Shown here: positions 17,966 through 25,563 of the stretch, in pieces
How the letters are laid out: each line of letters starts with the position of its first letter
How positions within the stretch are numbered: the first letter of the stretch is position 1
NCBI GenBank assembly: GCA_902825855.1
Contig: CADECW010000076.1
Coordinates: 1 to 35,810 of the forward strand
DNA from: an uncultured Rhodospirillales bacterium
Lineage (GTDB): Bacteria > Pseudomonadota > Alphaproteobacteria > Reyranellales > Reyranellaceae
Direction of reading: 5' to 3'
DNA: 35,810 nucleotides
Position numbers and translations under genes: made by a program
The notes under the pieces: model-generated
What the model was told of the DNA's origin: nothing
What the model saw: only the letters and a program-made list of their open reading frames with translations
Database searches by the model: none

Positions 17966-18907
17966 CTACCTGATCTCGCGCAAATAGCTGTCGAGCGGCG
18001 GTGCCTGCTTGATCAGGCCACGCTTTACCAGGAAGTCGGCGAACGCCGTGTAGCGCGCGCGATCGAGCGCGCTCGCATCTGCCGCCAGCAGGGGCAGAGT
18101 GTCCTTCCAGGCAAGCTTGTTCAGCTCACTGTCGAGTTCCTTGCCCGACTTCGAGAAGATGCCCCAGGCTTCATCCGGATTGGCTTTCAGCCAGGTCGTC
18201 GCCTCGGCGATGGCGGCCAGCAGCTTTTTCGTGCGCGCCACGTCGACCGTCTCGCGCTTCGCAACCAGGATCAGCTCGTCATATGTCGGCACGCCGTTCT
18301 TCTCCACCTCCCACAGGCGGCCTTTCGCCTTGTGCAGGGCAAGATCGTTCAGCTCGAAATTCCGAAAGGCGCCGATCACGCCGTCGACCTGCTTGCTCAT
18401 CAACGCCGTGGTCAGGGCGAAGTTGACGTTGATCAGGGTCACGTCCTTCAAGGTCAGCCCGGCCTTCTCGAGGATCGCGCCCAGCAGCGCCTCCTCGAAG
18501 CCTGCGATCGAGTAGCCGATCTTGCGACCCTTGAAGTCGGCGATCGACTTCACCGGCCCGTCCTCGAGCGCCACCAGCGAATTGAGCGGCTGGGCGACCA
18601 GCACACCGACGCGCGCGAGCGGCAGGCCTTCGGCCGCAAGCATCTGCAAGGTCGGCTGGTAGGACACCGCATATTCGGCCTGTCCCGCCGCCACCAGCTT
18701 GGGCGGCGCGTTGGGATCAGCCGGCGCGATCAGCTCCACATCGAGGCCATGCTTGGCGAAGATGCCGCGCTGCTTGGCAATCACCAGGGCGGCGTGATCA
18801 GGATTGACGAACCAGTCGAGCAGCAGGCGGACCTTGTCCTGTGCCGCGGCGGGCAGCGCCAGTCCCGCAAGAGCCAATGCCGCAATCAGCCGAATCAAGA
18901 TCTTCAT
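17966..18907 (-). CDS. thiY: Thiamine-precursor (HMP-type) ABC transporter substrate-binding protein
   Basis: A 313-residue periplasmic binding protein of the NMT1/ThiY family. It has a signal peptide (MKILIRLIAALALAGLALPAAA) and then 'KVRLLLDWFVNPDHAALVIAKQRGIF', the ThiY hallmark for binding pyrimidine thiamine precursors such as formylaminopyrimidine or HMP. The start at 18907 has AAGGAG seven bases upstream; a second ATG at 18913 overlaps the thiX stop as ATGA and is also possible. It is the last gene of a three-gene operon under a TPP riboswitch, which is the strongest reason for the thiamine-precursor call rather than a sulfonate or nitrate role. Confidence 0.9.
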   Translation of the reverse strand: MKILIRLIAALALAGLALPAAAQDKVRLLLDWFVNPDHAALVIAKQRGIFAKHGLDVELIAPADPNAPPKLVAAGQAEYAVSYQPTLQMLAAEGLPLARVGVLVAQPLNSLVALEDGPVKSIADFKGRKIGYSIAGFEEALLGAILEKAGLTLKDVTLINVNFALTTALMSKQVDGVIGAFRNFELNDLALHKAKGRLWEVEKNGVPTYDELILVAKRETVDVARTKKLLAAIAEATTWLKANPDEAWGIFSKSGKELDSELNKLAWKDTLPLLAADASALDRARYTAFADFLVKRGLIKQAPPLDSYLREIR

Positions 18908-18909
18908 CG

Positions 18910-19644
18910 TCATTCTCCTTGCGATTGCCAGGGCACCAACACGCGCGCAGCCCAGTCGGTCGCGTAGTAGAGCGCGAGGCCGAGCAGGCAGAGCACGACA
19001 AGGGCAGCGAAGGCGAGCGGGGTCTGGCCGCGCGCCAGGGACAGCGTGATCAGGTAACCGAGCCCGGCGCTGGCGCCGACCCATTCGCCGATCACCGCGC
19101 CGATCGGCGCCACCGCGGCGGCGATGCGCGCGCCCGAGGCGAAAGCGGGCAGGGCGGCCGGCAGGCGGATCTGCAGCAGCACGGCGCGCTGGCTCGCACC
19201 CATGGTGCGGGCGAGATCGAGCCAGCCTTCGTTGGTGCGCCGCAATCCGTCGTAGAGGGCACTGACTACGGGAAAGAAGATCACCAGGGCTGCCATCGCC
19301 ACCTTGGACGCCATGCCGTAGCCAAGCCAGAGCACCAGCAGCGGCGCGATGGCGATCACCGGGATCGCCTGCGAGACGATCACCAGCGGCAGCGCCCAGC
19401 GCCGCCAGCTGGCCGAGGCGGCGAACACGATGGCAAGGGCGGCGCCCAGCACCAGGCCGAGCAGCAGGCCGACGATCATCTCCGTCGCGGTCCAGGCGGC
19501 CTCGGCGACCAGAAGATCGGATCGCTCCACCAGCACCGCGAGCACGCGCGATGGCGGTGGCAGGATGTAGGGCGGCACGCCGGTCGCCCAAGCCAGCGCC
19601 TCCCAACCCAGCAGCAGGCCGATGGCGGTGATCAGCGGTCTCAT
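18910..19644 (-). CDS. thiX: Thiamine-precursor ABC transporter permease
   Basis: A 244-residue inner-membrane permease of the SsuC/TauC/ThiX type with about six hydrophobic helices. The cytoplasmic coupling loop is visible as 'LARTMGASQRAVLLQIRLPAALP', the EAA motif region. The N-terminal 'GWEALAW...PPYILPPPSRVL' is typical of the family. The start codon overlaps the thiZ stop by four bases (ATGA, 19641-19644), which implies translational coupling. Downstream, thiY begins within a few bases of its stop. The substrate is inferred from the riboswitch and from thiY. Confidence 0.9.
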   Translation of the reverse strand: MRPLITAIGLLLGWEALAWATGVPPYILPPPSRVLAVLVERSDLLVAEAAWTATEMIVGLLLGLVLGAALAIVFAASASWRRWALPLVIVSQAIPVIAIAPLLVLWLGYGMASKVAMAALVIFFPVVSALYDGLRRTNEGWLDLARTMGASQRAVLLQIRLPAALPAFASGARIAAAVAPIGAVIGEWVGASAGLGYLITLSLARGQTPLAFAALVVLCLLGLALYYATDWAARVLVPWQSQGE

Positions 19645-20363
19645 GGCGCAAGTCCGCGCAGTTCGCCGAGTAGTCGCGCATGCAGGCCCAGCAGGGCGGA
19701 ATCGGCGGGATCGCGGGGCACGGCGCCGGCGGGCTCGATCGGCGGACCGGCTGTGAACGGCGAGCCCGACAGGACGCGGATGTGATGGCCGACGCGCAAA
19801 GCTTCCAGCGGATCATGCGTCACCAGCACGGCTGTTCGGCCGGCGAGCAGACGCGCGGCGAGGTCCTGCAGCTCCAGCCGCGTGACGGCGTCGAGATGGG
19901 CGAAGGGTTCGTCCATCAGCACCACCGGCCGGTCCTCGCACAGCGTCCTGGCGAGCGCCGCGCGTTGGCGCATGCCGCCGGACAGCTGCGCCGGGGAGTC
20001 GTCGAGCCGGTCGCCCAGGCCGACCTCCGCGAGCAGGGCCCGGGCCTGTCCCTCGGCGGCGGCGAGCGCCGCGCGGTCGCCGCGCAGGCGGTAGCCCAGC
20101 AGGACATTGTCGATGACGGACAGCCACGGCAGCAGCAGGTCCGACTGCGCCATATAGGCGACGGGCTGGCTGCGCGGGGCTTCCGGCAGGAGGCCGGCCA
20201 GCCAGCGCAGCAGCGAAGTCTTGCCAACACCCGAGCGGCCGAGCAGGCAGGTGGTGCGCCCGGCCGGAAACTCGAGCGTCAGGTCGTCGGCGACCAGGCG
20301 GTCGCCGAAGGCGAGCCGCGCACGATGGACGAGAAGGGGAGGAGCAGCCGACAAGTCCGTCAC
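19641..20363 (-). CDS. thiZ: Thiamine-precursor ABC transporter ATP-binding protein
   Basis: A 240-residue ATPase with Walker A GRSGVGKTS, Q-loop in 'YMAQSDLLLPWLSV', signature LSGGMRQR, Walker B VVLMDEP, D-loop 'AHLDAVTR' and switch histidine in VLVTHDP. This is the tauB/ssuB/ThiZ subgroup that serves thiX-type permeases. The first possible start is a GTG at 20361-20363, only three bases after the conserved GUAGGGA end of the TPP riboswitch, which can itself serve as the ribosome site. A TTG at 20352-20354 (residue 4) is an alternative start with longer spacing. It is the first gene of the thiZXY operon. Confidence 0.9.
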   Translation of the reverse strand: MTDLSAAPPLLVHRARLAFGDRLVADDLTLEFPAGRTTCLLGRSGVGKTSLLRWLAGLLPEAPRSQPVAYMAQSDLLLPWLSVIDNVLLGYRLRGDRAALAAAEGQARALLAEVGLGDRLDDSPAQLSGGMRQRAALARTLCEDRPVVLMDEPFAHLDAVTRLELQDLAARLLAGRTAVLVTHDPLEALRVGHHIRVLSGSPFTAGPPIEPAGAVPRDPADSALLGLHARLLGELRGLAP

Positions 20364-20450
20364 CAGTCCCTACGCCGGTACTAACCGGATCAGGTTGCCG
20401 GGGTCGTCCTTGCGAACCTCTCAGCCCAGAATGGGCTCCCCCCGGTGAAC
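20364..20450 (-). promoter_or_regulatory. TPP riboswitch (THI element) upstream of thiZXY
   Basis: Read on the minus strand, the conserved blocks appear in order: a P3 hairpin AGCCCA/TGGGCT (20437-20423), CTGAGA (20424-20419), AACCTGATCCGG (20396-20385), the P4/P5 hairpin CCGG...CCGG (20388-20375) and GCGTAGGGA (20375-20367). P2 can form from GGGG (20443-20440) with CCCC (20403-20400). For P1, the 5' GUUCACC (20450-20444) can pair with GGUGAC (20364-20359), which includes the GTG start of thiZ. TPP binding would then hide the start codon and the adjacent AGGGA ribosome site, shutting off precursor uptake when TPP is plentiful. No terminator is seen, so control of translation is inferred. Confidence 0.93.
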
Positions 20451-20456
20451 CCGGGC

Positions 20457-20485
20457 ACTATGGGAAGGTGCGAACTGTCACGCAA
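20457..20485 (-). promoter_or_regulatory. Probable promoter of the thiZXY operon
   Basis: On the minus strand TTGCGT (20485-20480) and CATAGT (20462-20457) are 17 bases apart. Each matches four of six sigma-70 consensus positions. Transcription would begin near 20450, exactly where the 5' strand of the predicted riboswitch P1 helix starts, so the leader would be the riboswitch and nothing more. Confidence 0.45.
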
Positions 20486-20526
20486 GCGTCTTGAGTTTGA
20501 CGAAATCGCCGGGCACCCGTTATTGC

Positions 20527-21021
20527 ATGGCCATGGCATCCCTCCGTTCCGGAACGCGGCTCGGCCGGCGTCTGCTGCTTGCGGCGCCCGCCCTGTTGAT
20601 GGCGCGCGGCGCGCTGGCGCAGAGCGCCGAGATCACGTTCAAGAAGTCTTCGCTGGTGATCGTGACGGCAGCGCGGGAGATCAAGTTCGACGTCGAGCTG
20701 GCGCTGAACGAGGCCGAGCGTGCGCGCGGACTGATGTACCGCGAGAAGCTCGGGCCGTACGACGGCATGCTGTTCGATTTCTACCAGGATGCGCCGGTCA
20801 GCTTCTGGATGAAGAACACGTTGATCCCGCTCGACATGGTCTTCATCGCCGGCGACGGCACGATCAAGCACGTCCACGCCAACGCCACGCCGCTGTCGAC
20901 CGACTCGATCCCGAGCCAATTCCCGGTGCGTGCGGTGCTCGAGATCAACGGCGGCAGCGCACGGCTGCTCGGCATCAAGCCCGGAGACAGGGTCAAGCAC
21001 TCGATCTTCGGCAATGCCTGA
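20527..21021 (+). CDS. Exported DUF192 family protein
   Basis: 164 residues with a signal peptide (hydrophobic stretch LLLAAPALLMARGALAQ). The mature domain carries the DUF192 hallmarks: 'ERARGLMYREKLGPYDGMLF', 'SFWMKNTLIPLDMVFI', 'AVLEINGG' and 'GIKPGDRV'. The family is small, periplasmic and of unknown activity. ATGs at 20527 and 20533 are both possible, and an earlier in-frame start at 20491 would lie in the divergent thi promoter; there is no strong ribosome site. The gene is divergent from the thiamine operon. Confidence 0.88.
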   Translation: MAMASLRSGTRLGRRLLLAAPALLMARGALAQSAEITFKKSSLVIVTAAREIKFDVELALNEAERARGLMYREKLGPYDGMLFDFYQDAPVSFWMKNTLIPLDMVFIAGDGTIKHVHANATPLSTDSIPSQFPVRAVLEINGGSARLLGIKPGDRVKHSIFGNA

Positions 21022-21050
21022 GGGACCGCGCGCGGGTCTGGCGCGCTTCC

Positions 21051-21710
21051 TCAGCGCTTCAACGCGCAGGTCATTCCGTCGCCCACCGCGAACAGGGTGA
21101 GGTCGACGCGTTCGTCTTTGCTGAGCCTGGCGTTGAGCGCGCGAATCGCCTGGGTGTCGGCACTCTTGTCGACGAGGTCGGCGACGGAGCCGCCCCAGAT
21201 GACGTTGTCGATCAGCACCAGTCCGCCGCGGCGCACCAGCTTCAGGCAGCGTTCGTAGTAGGCGGCGTAGTTGGTCTTGTCGGCGTCGATGAAGGCGAGA
21301 TCGAGCTGACCGGCGAGACCCTGGGCCAGCAGCCAGTCCAGTGTCTTCAGCGCGGGAGCGACGGTGAGCTCGATGCGGCTCTCCAGTCCGGCCTCCTTCC
21401 AATAGCGCTTGCCGATCCGGGTCCATTCATCGCTCACGTCGCAGCACCAGAGCTTGCCGTCGTCCGGCAGCGACTCGGCGATGCAGAGCGCGGAGTAGCC
21501 GGTAAAGGTGCCGACCTCGACGGCGCGTCGAGCGCCGATGGCGCGGACCAGCAGGCCGATCTGCTGGCCCTGATGGGCCGAGATCTGCATGCCGGCACCC
21601 GGCATCCTGGCGGTCTCCTCGCGCAGCCGGCGTTTGATCGGGCTGTCGCGCAGCCAGTTGCCGTCGACGTAGTCGGCGAGCGCGCCGTCGATCCTCGGCC
21701 AGCTTTTCAT
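21051..21710 (-). CDS. Class I SAM-dependent O-methyltransferase (caffeoyl-CoA/catechol type)
   Basis: 219 residues of the methyltransferase_3 family. Motif I is 'AVEVGTFTGYSAL', the acidic residue after beta-2 is in 'CCDVSDEW', and the metal-binding 'LAFIDADKTNYAAYYE' with 'GGLVLIDNVIWGG' is typical of the cation-dependent O-methyltransferases that act on catechols or caffeoyl-CoA. Length is normal. It starts five bases after the stop of the DUF2237 gene on the same strand, so they share a transcript. Substrate not readable. Confidence 0.9.
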   Translation of the reverse strand: MKSWPRIDGALADYVDGNWLRDSPIKRRLREETARMPGAGMQISAHQGQQIGLLVRAIGARRAVEVGTFTGYSALCIAESLPDDGKLWCCDVSDEWTRIGKRYWKEAGLESRIELTVAPALKTLDWLLAQGLAGQLDLAFIDADKTNYAAYYERCLKLVRRGGLVLIDNVIWGGSVADLVDKSADTQAIRALNARLSKDERVDLTLFAVGDGMTCALKR

Positions 21711-21715
21711 GGCTT

Positions 21716-22123
21716 CTACTGGAGCCGGACGGCGTGCTTCTTGAGAACGTCGAGCGAGACGACGTGCAGGGTCACGGCGTGCGTCGCCTCAAGTACGACC
21801 TGCGGCGGGGCGCCGGCATCCAGCGCTTCCTTCCAGCGGCTGGCGCACAGGCACCAGCGGTCGCCCGGCTTGAGGCCCGCGAAGCCGTACTGTGGCATCG
21901 GCGTCGAGAGGTCGTTGCCATGGGCCCTGGAGAAGGCGAGGAACTCCGCCGTCATGATCACACAGACCGTGTGCAGACCGAGATCCTCGCTGCCGGTGTT
22001 GCAGCAGCCGTCGCGATAGAACCCGGTGACGGGATCGAGCGAGCACGGCTGCAGGGCGCCGCCCAGGACGTTGATCGAGGGTGCGCGGCCGGATCTTCCC
22101 TGCTCGGGTGTCTGATCGAACAT
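21716..22123 (-). CDS. DUF2237 family protein
   Basis: A 135-residue protein matching the DUF2237 pattern: 'NVLGGALQPCSLDPVTGFYRDGCC', 'DLGLHTVCVIMTAEFLAFS', 'GNDLSTP' and 'GLKPGDRWCLCASRW'. Several conserved cysteines suggest metal or cofactor binding, but the function of the family is unknown. It is the first gene of a short minus-strand pair with the O-methyltransferase, and faces away from the tRNA-Pro gene. Start at 22123 is the first ATG of the conserved block. Confidence 0.9.
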   Translation of the reverse strand: MFDQTPEQGRSGRAPSINVLGGALQPCSLDPVTGFYRDGCCNTGSEDLGLHTVCVIMTAEFLAFSRAHGNDLSTPMPQYGFAGLKPGDRWCLCASRWKEALDAGAPPQVVLEATHAVTLHVVSLDVLKKHAVRLQ

Positions 22124-22205
22124 GATATGAGGATACCACCCGGAAATTGCGCTTTCGAGCCGTCCCGTGCGCTGGTAGAAAGCCCGCGCCTAGGGATTGT
22201 TGCGG

Positions 22206-22282
22206 CGGGGCGTAGCGCAGTCTGGTAGCGCGTCTGCCTTGGGCGCAGAAGGTCGTCGGTTCGAATCCGGCCGCCCCGACCA
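22206..22282 (+). tRNA. tRNA-Pro (anticodon TGG)
   Basis: A 77-base cloverleaf. The acceptor stem CGGGGCG (22206-22212) pairs with CGCCCCG (22272-22278), followed by A and an encoded CCA (22280-22282). The anticodon stem TCTGC/GCAGA holds loop CTTGGGC, giving anticodon TGG for proline. The T-arm has GGTTCGAATCC. Confidence 0.97.
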
Positions 22283-22311
22283 CGCCGCCGACGCAGGGAG
22301 TGTCAAGGTTC

Positions 22312-22614
22312 ATGCAGGTTCGCATCTACAAGCCGGCAAAGACGGCAATGCAGTCGGGCCAGCGCAACACTAGGGAATGGCTGCTCGAAAGCGAGCCCGC
22401 GCCCAAGGAGATCGACCCGCTGATGGGCTGGACCAGCTCGCGCGACACCATGCAGCAGGTGAAGCTTTACTTCGCCACACTGGAAGAGGCGAAGGCGTAC
22501 GCCGAGAAGAATGCCTGGCGCTACACCGTCGAGTTGCCGCATGCGCGGCACGTCCGGCCCAAGGCCTACGCCGACAACTTCGCCTACAACCGCGTCGGCC
22601 GCTGGACGCACTGA
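22312..22614 (+). CDS. NADH dehydrogenase complex I accessory subunit, NDUFS4-like
   Basis: A 100-residue protein with the ETC_C1_NDUFS4 pattern: 'VRIYKPAKTAMQSGQ', 'WLLESEP', 'DPLMGWTSSRDTMQQVKLYF' and the end 'YADNFAYNRVGRWTH'. It is the bacterial relative of the mitochondrial 18-kDa subunit and is essentially restricted to alphaproteobacteria, which supports the taxonomic call. It helps stabilise complex I. The ATG at 22312 is chosen behind GGGAG; a GTG at 22300 would add four residues. It sits between two tRNA genes and away from any nuo operon in this window. Confidence 0.93.
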   Translation: MQVRIYKPAKTAMQSGQRNTREWLLESEPAPKEIDPLMGWTSSRDTMQQVKLYFATLEEAKAYAEKNAWRYTVELPHARHVRPKAYADNFAYNRVGRWTH

Positions 22615-22708
22615 GCGAAGCCGGCACGCTTTCGATCTTGGTTGGGCATAGCGCTGGCCATCCGGGCAATGGGCGAGGTCGAGGCTGGGATGGTATGGTC
22701 CCTGGTAC

Positions 22709-22785
22709 GCGCCCGTAGCTCAGGGGATTAGAGCAACCGCCTTCTAAGCGGTAGGTCGCTGGTTCGAATCCAGCCGGGCGCGCCA
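22709..22785 (+). tRNA. tRNA-Arg (anticodon TCT)
   Basis: A 77-base cloverleaf. The acceptor GCGCCCG (22709-22715) pairs with CGGGCGC (22775-22781), followed by G and encoded CCA (22783-22785). Anticodon stem ACCGC/GCGGT with loop CTTCTAA gives anticodon TCT for arginine. The T-arm has GGTTCGAATCC. Confidence 0.97.
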
Positions 22786-23151
22786 ATCTTTTCAGTTATT
22801 TGGGCTGTCCCGCAAAGGCCTTTGGTCGATCCGGGTGGTCAACCTTGCCTGTGTGGCCTTTCGCACATCTTGCGGACAATTCGTCGTCATAGCCTGCCCC
22901 TCGGTCGGATCGGCCCGGGGTTTCAAGTCCGGGGAGCGAACGGCCAGGCCCCGCCCGTCGCTGGGGAGGCGGACGGGGCCGCCTCAGCCAGCGTCCGCGC
23001 GCCCGGGCCCATGGTCTTGCTGGACCGCTCACCGAGCCAGAGACATCCAACCAACATCCAGCAAGCGGCAGGGCACCAAGCCGAGCCATGCTTCGGCAGA
23101 AGCGTTGGCAGGAGAGCTAGCGGATTGCAGAGGCTGTGCATTTTCGCTGAC
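22786..23151. other. Non-coding stretch after tRNA-Arg with a GC-rich hairpin
   Basis: No convincing gene: the open frames here lack ribosome sites and recognisable motifs. One strong hairpin is present, GGCCCCGCCC (22947-22956) with GGACGGGGCC (22971-22980), ten pairs with one mismatch and a 14-base loop. No integrase fragment or second copy of the tRNA 3' end is visible. Confidence 0.4.
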
Positions 23152-23190
23152 TTGCAAATAATTATCACTCTTCTCTATTATCATGATAAT
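23152..23190 (+). promoter_or_regulatory. Iron-regulated promoter with two Fur-like sites upstream of the siderophore receptor
   Basis: TGCAAATAATTATCA (23153-23167) matches the 7-1-7 Fur site TGATAAT-N-ATTATCA at 13 of 15 positions. A perfect 14-bp palindrome ATTATCATGATAAT follows at 23177-23190. These sites overlap a possible promoter with TTGCAA (23152-23157), an 18-base spacer and TATTAT (23176-23181). This AT-rich patch stands out from the GC-rich surroundings. Repression by an iron-responsive Fur-family protein is inferred. Confidence 0.72.
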
Positions 23191-23243
23191 GACTCGCATT
23201 CGCCGCGATTGAATACAGCGGTTTGTTACGGGGGAGTAAGAAA

Positions 23244-25544
23244 GTGACGCGTACGGTTCCTGCGACGACAGCAATGGTCGGATTGCTCTTCGCCACTGGC
23301 GCCATCGCCCAACAGCCGACCGACCAGAACGCGCAGGGTCCGGCACCGACGCCCCCGCCACCCGACCAGAATCCCGCCGGGCCGACCACGGCCCCCGCCA
23401 CGATGCAGCCTGTCACCGTGACCGGGTCACGCCCCAGCGAGGACTTCCAGACGACCCGCGGGTCGATCTTCCGCATGGGCGCCGAGAACCTGATGGACGT
23501 GCCGCAGCAGGTGATCGTCATCAATCGAGCGCTGATGAACTCGCAGGCCGCGACAACCCTGGACCAGGCGGTGCGCAACGTGCCCGGCGTCACCATCGGC
23601 TCGGCCGAGGGCGGCAACATCGGCAACAACATCAACCTCAACGGCTTCTCGGCGCGCACCGACATCTACCTCGATGGCATGCGCGATCGCGGCCAATATT
23701 ATCGCGACACGTTTGCTCTCGAGGCGATCGAGGTCCTGATGGGACCGTCGTCGATGCTGTTCGGCCGCGGATCGACCGGCGGCGTCATCAATCAGGTGAC
23801 CAAGAAGCCCGGACTCAAGCAGGCAACCGAACTCAGCGGACAGGTGACGACCAACGGGCTCATCCGGACCACAGCCGACGTCAATGTGCCATTCCAGGAA
23901 ACCAACGCCGCGCGCGTCAACGGCATGTTCCAATGGGGCAAGGCGACGACGATCGACAACACCAACGTCATGGATTTCGGACTGGCACCGTCGGTCAAGC
24001 TCGGCATCGGCACGCCGACCGAGATCACGCTGGGCGCGATCCTGCAGCACCGCAAGGACAACATTAACTACGGCGTCCCGCCGCTCAACGGCTTTCCGAT
24101 CAACGTGCCGCGCAACGTCAACTACGGCCTGGCCGACGACTATACGGAGCAGGACGTCATCCAGCTGAACGCCACCGTCGAACACAAGTTCAATCCCGGC
24201 CTGCGGGCGCGCAACCAGACGGAGTTCCTGTGGGTCAACACGTCGGTTCGCCAGACGTCCGGTGCCTTCGTCGGCATTCTCGGTCCGAACCCGACGCTGG
24301 GCTTCATCCAGGCGACCAACGGACCGGGCAACACGCCCTACAACGCCTCGCCGCTGAACCAGCTTTCGATCCGCCAGATCAGCCGCGATCGCAACATCAA
24401 CGACATCACGTTCGAGAACCAGGCCGAGCTCGAGGTCAAATTCAAGACAGGCGACATCGGCCATCTGCTGCTGATGGGCCTGGACCTCAACTACGAGTCC
24501 TATACGAACAAGACCTTCACCCGTAACGGCTTCTGCAACGGCATCGCTCTTGTGGCGGGCTCGGTTGGCTGCACGCCCGCGGGCTTCACGGTCGGCGGCG
24601 GCACGCCGGGCAACTCGCCTCAAATCCCCGGCAACTATGCCTCCTCGCAGGCGTGGGGGCTGGGTGCCTATTTCAACGATACGATCGAGGTGACGCCCTG
24701 GCTGAAGCTGGTCGGCGGCGTGCGCTGGGACGTCTATTCGGCTCAGATCGGAAACTCGATCAATTCGAGAAACACGGTCGGCAATACTGCGGTGCCCTAC
24801 CAGTTCCAGACCGACTTCTTTACCAGCGTGCGCGCCGGCGCGATCTTCGAGCCGACGCGGCAGCAGTCGTACTACGTCTCCTACAGCACCTCGTTCAACC
24901 CGTCGCTCGAGCAGCTCACGTCGACGACCGGTGCGCAGGTTCTGCCGCCGGAAAACAACCAAGGCTACGAAGCCGGCGTCAAGTACGAGTTCCTGAACGG
25001 CAACCTGTCGGCCAACGGCGCGATATTCCAGATTACCAAGAACAACGCGCGCACCCAGAACGCCGACGGCACGTTCTCGCCGACCGGCACGGTGCGCGTC
25101 CAGGGTGCGCGCGTCGGCGTCGCCGGCCGAATCACGCCTGAATGGCAGGTCTTCGCCGGCTACGCCTACCTCAACGCCCGCATCATCCAGGGACTCAACT
25201 TCCAGAACGGCATCGGCAACACCACCGGCAACGTGCCGCTCAACGTGCCCAAGGACTCGGGCAATATCTGGACGACCTACACGATCGGCGACACCTACGA
25301 GCTCGGCGGCGGCATGTTCTATGTCGGTCAGCGCTACGCCAACAACCAGAACACCGTGCAGGTCCCAGAGTATTTCCGCTTCGACGCGACGGCGGCCTAC
25401 AAGGCGCCGACTTGGGAACTGCGGGCCAACGTCTTCAACCTGTTCAACACGATGTACTACGATTCGTTGATGGCATCCGACGGCGGCCGCGCGGTGCCGG
25501 GAAGCGGTCTGACGGGCCTGCTCACCTTCACCTACCGCATGTAG
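23244..25544 (+). CDS. TonB-dependent siderophore receptor (Fiu/PiuA-like)
   Basis: A 766-residue outer-membrane receptor. It has a signal peptide (ending near GAIAQ), a Pro-rich stretch, a TonB-box-like 'MQPVTVTGS' (about 56-65), then a plug domain with 'DVPQQVIVINRALM', 'LDQAVRNVPGVTIG' and 'LEAIEVLMGPSSMLFGRGSTGGVINQVTK'. The rest is a 22-strand-type barrel ending in 'LLTFTYRM' with a terminal aromatic pattern. The GTG at 23244 is chosen because GGGGGAG lies seven bases before it; a TTG at 23223 is in frame but overlaps that site. There is no STN signalling domain. The adjacent PiuC/YbiX hydroxylase gene points to a catecholate-type receptor like Fiu or PiuA. No siderophore synthesis genes are seen, so foreign siderophores may be taken. 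Confidence 0.94.
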   Translation: MTRTVPATTAMVGLLFATGAIAQQPTDQNAQGPAPTPPPPDQNPAGPTTAPATMQPVTVTGSRPSEDFQTTRGSIFRMGAENLMDVPQQVIVINRALMNSQAATTLDQAVRNVPGVTIGSAEGGNIGNNINLNGFSARTDIYLDGMRDRGQYYRDTFALEAIEVLMGPSSMLFGRGSTGGVINQVTKKPGLKQATELSGQVTTNGLIRTTADVNVPFQETNAARVNGMFQWGKATTIDNTNVMDFGLAPSVKLGIGTPTEITLGAILQHRKDNINYGVPPLNGFPINVPRNVNYGLADDYTEQDVIQLNATVEHKFNPGLRARNQTEFLWVNTSVRQTSGAFVGILGPNPTLGFIQATNGPGNTPYNASPLNQLSIRQISRDRNINDITFENQAELEVKFKTGDIGHLLLMGLDLNYESYTNKTFTRNGFCNGIALVAGSVGCTPAGFTVGGGTPGNSPQIPGNYASSQAWGLGAYFNDTIEVTPWLKLVGGVRWDVYSAQIGNSINSRNTVGNTAVPYQFQTDFFTSVRAGAIFEPTRQQSYYVSYSTSFNPSLEQLTSTTGAQVLPPENNQGYEAGVKYEFLNGNLSANGAIFQITKNNARTQNADGTFSPTGTVRVQGARVGVAGRITPEWQVFAGYAYLNARIIQGLNFQNGIGNTTGNVPLNVPKDSGNIWTTYTIGDTYELGGGMFYVGQRYANNQNTVQVPEYFRFDATAAYKAPTWELRANVFNLFNTMYYDSLMASDGGRAVPGSGLTGLLTFTYRM

Positions 25545-25563
25545 GGCAGGCGAACGGCCGATC

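Noticed and set aside
17966..18907. Nitrate/sulfonate/taurine-binding protein instead of ThiY
   Set aside because: The WFVNPDH motif and the TPP riboswitch at the head of the operon favour a thiamine precursor.
22947..22980. GC hairpin as a rho-independent terminator of tRNA-Arg
   Set aside because: It is 160 bases past the tRNA, has a 14-base loop and no T-run.
22786..23151. Integration scar or integrase remnant next to tRNA-Arg
   Set aside because: No integrase-like motif, and no second copy of the tRNA 3' end was noticed in the window.
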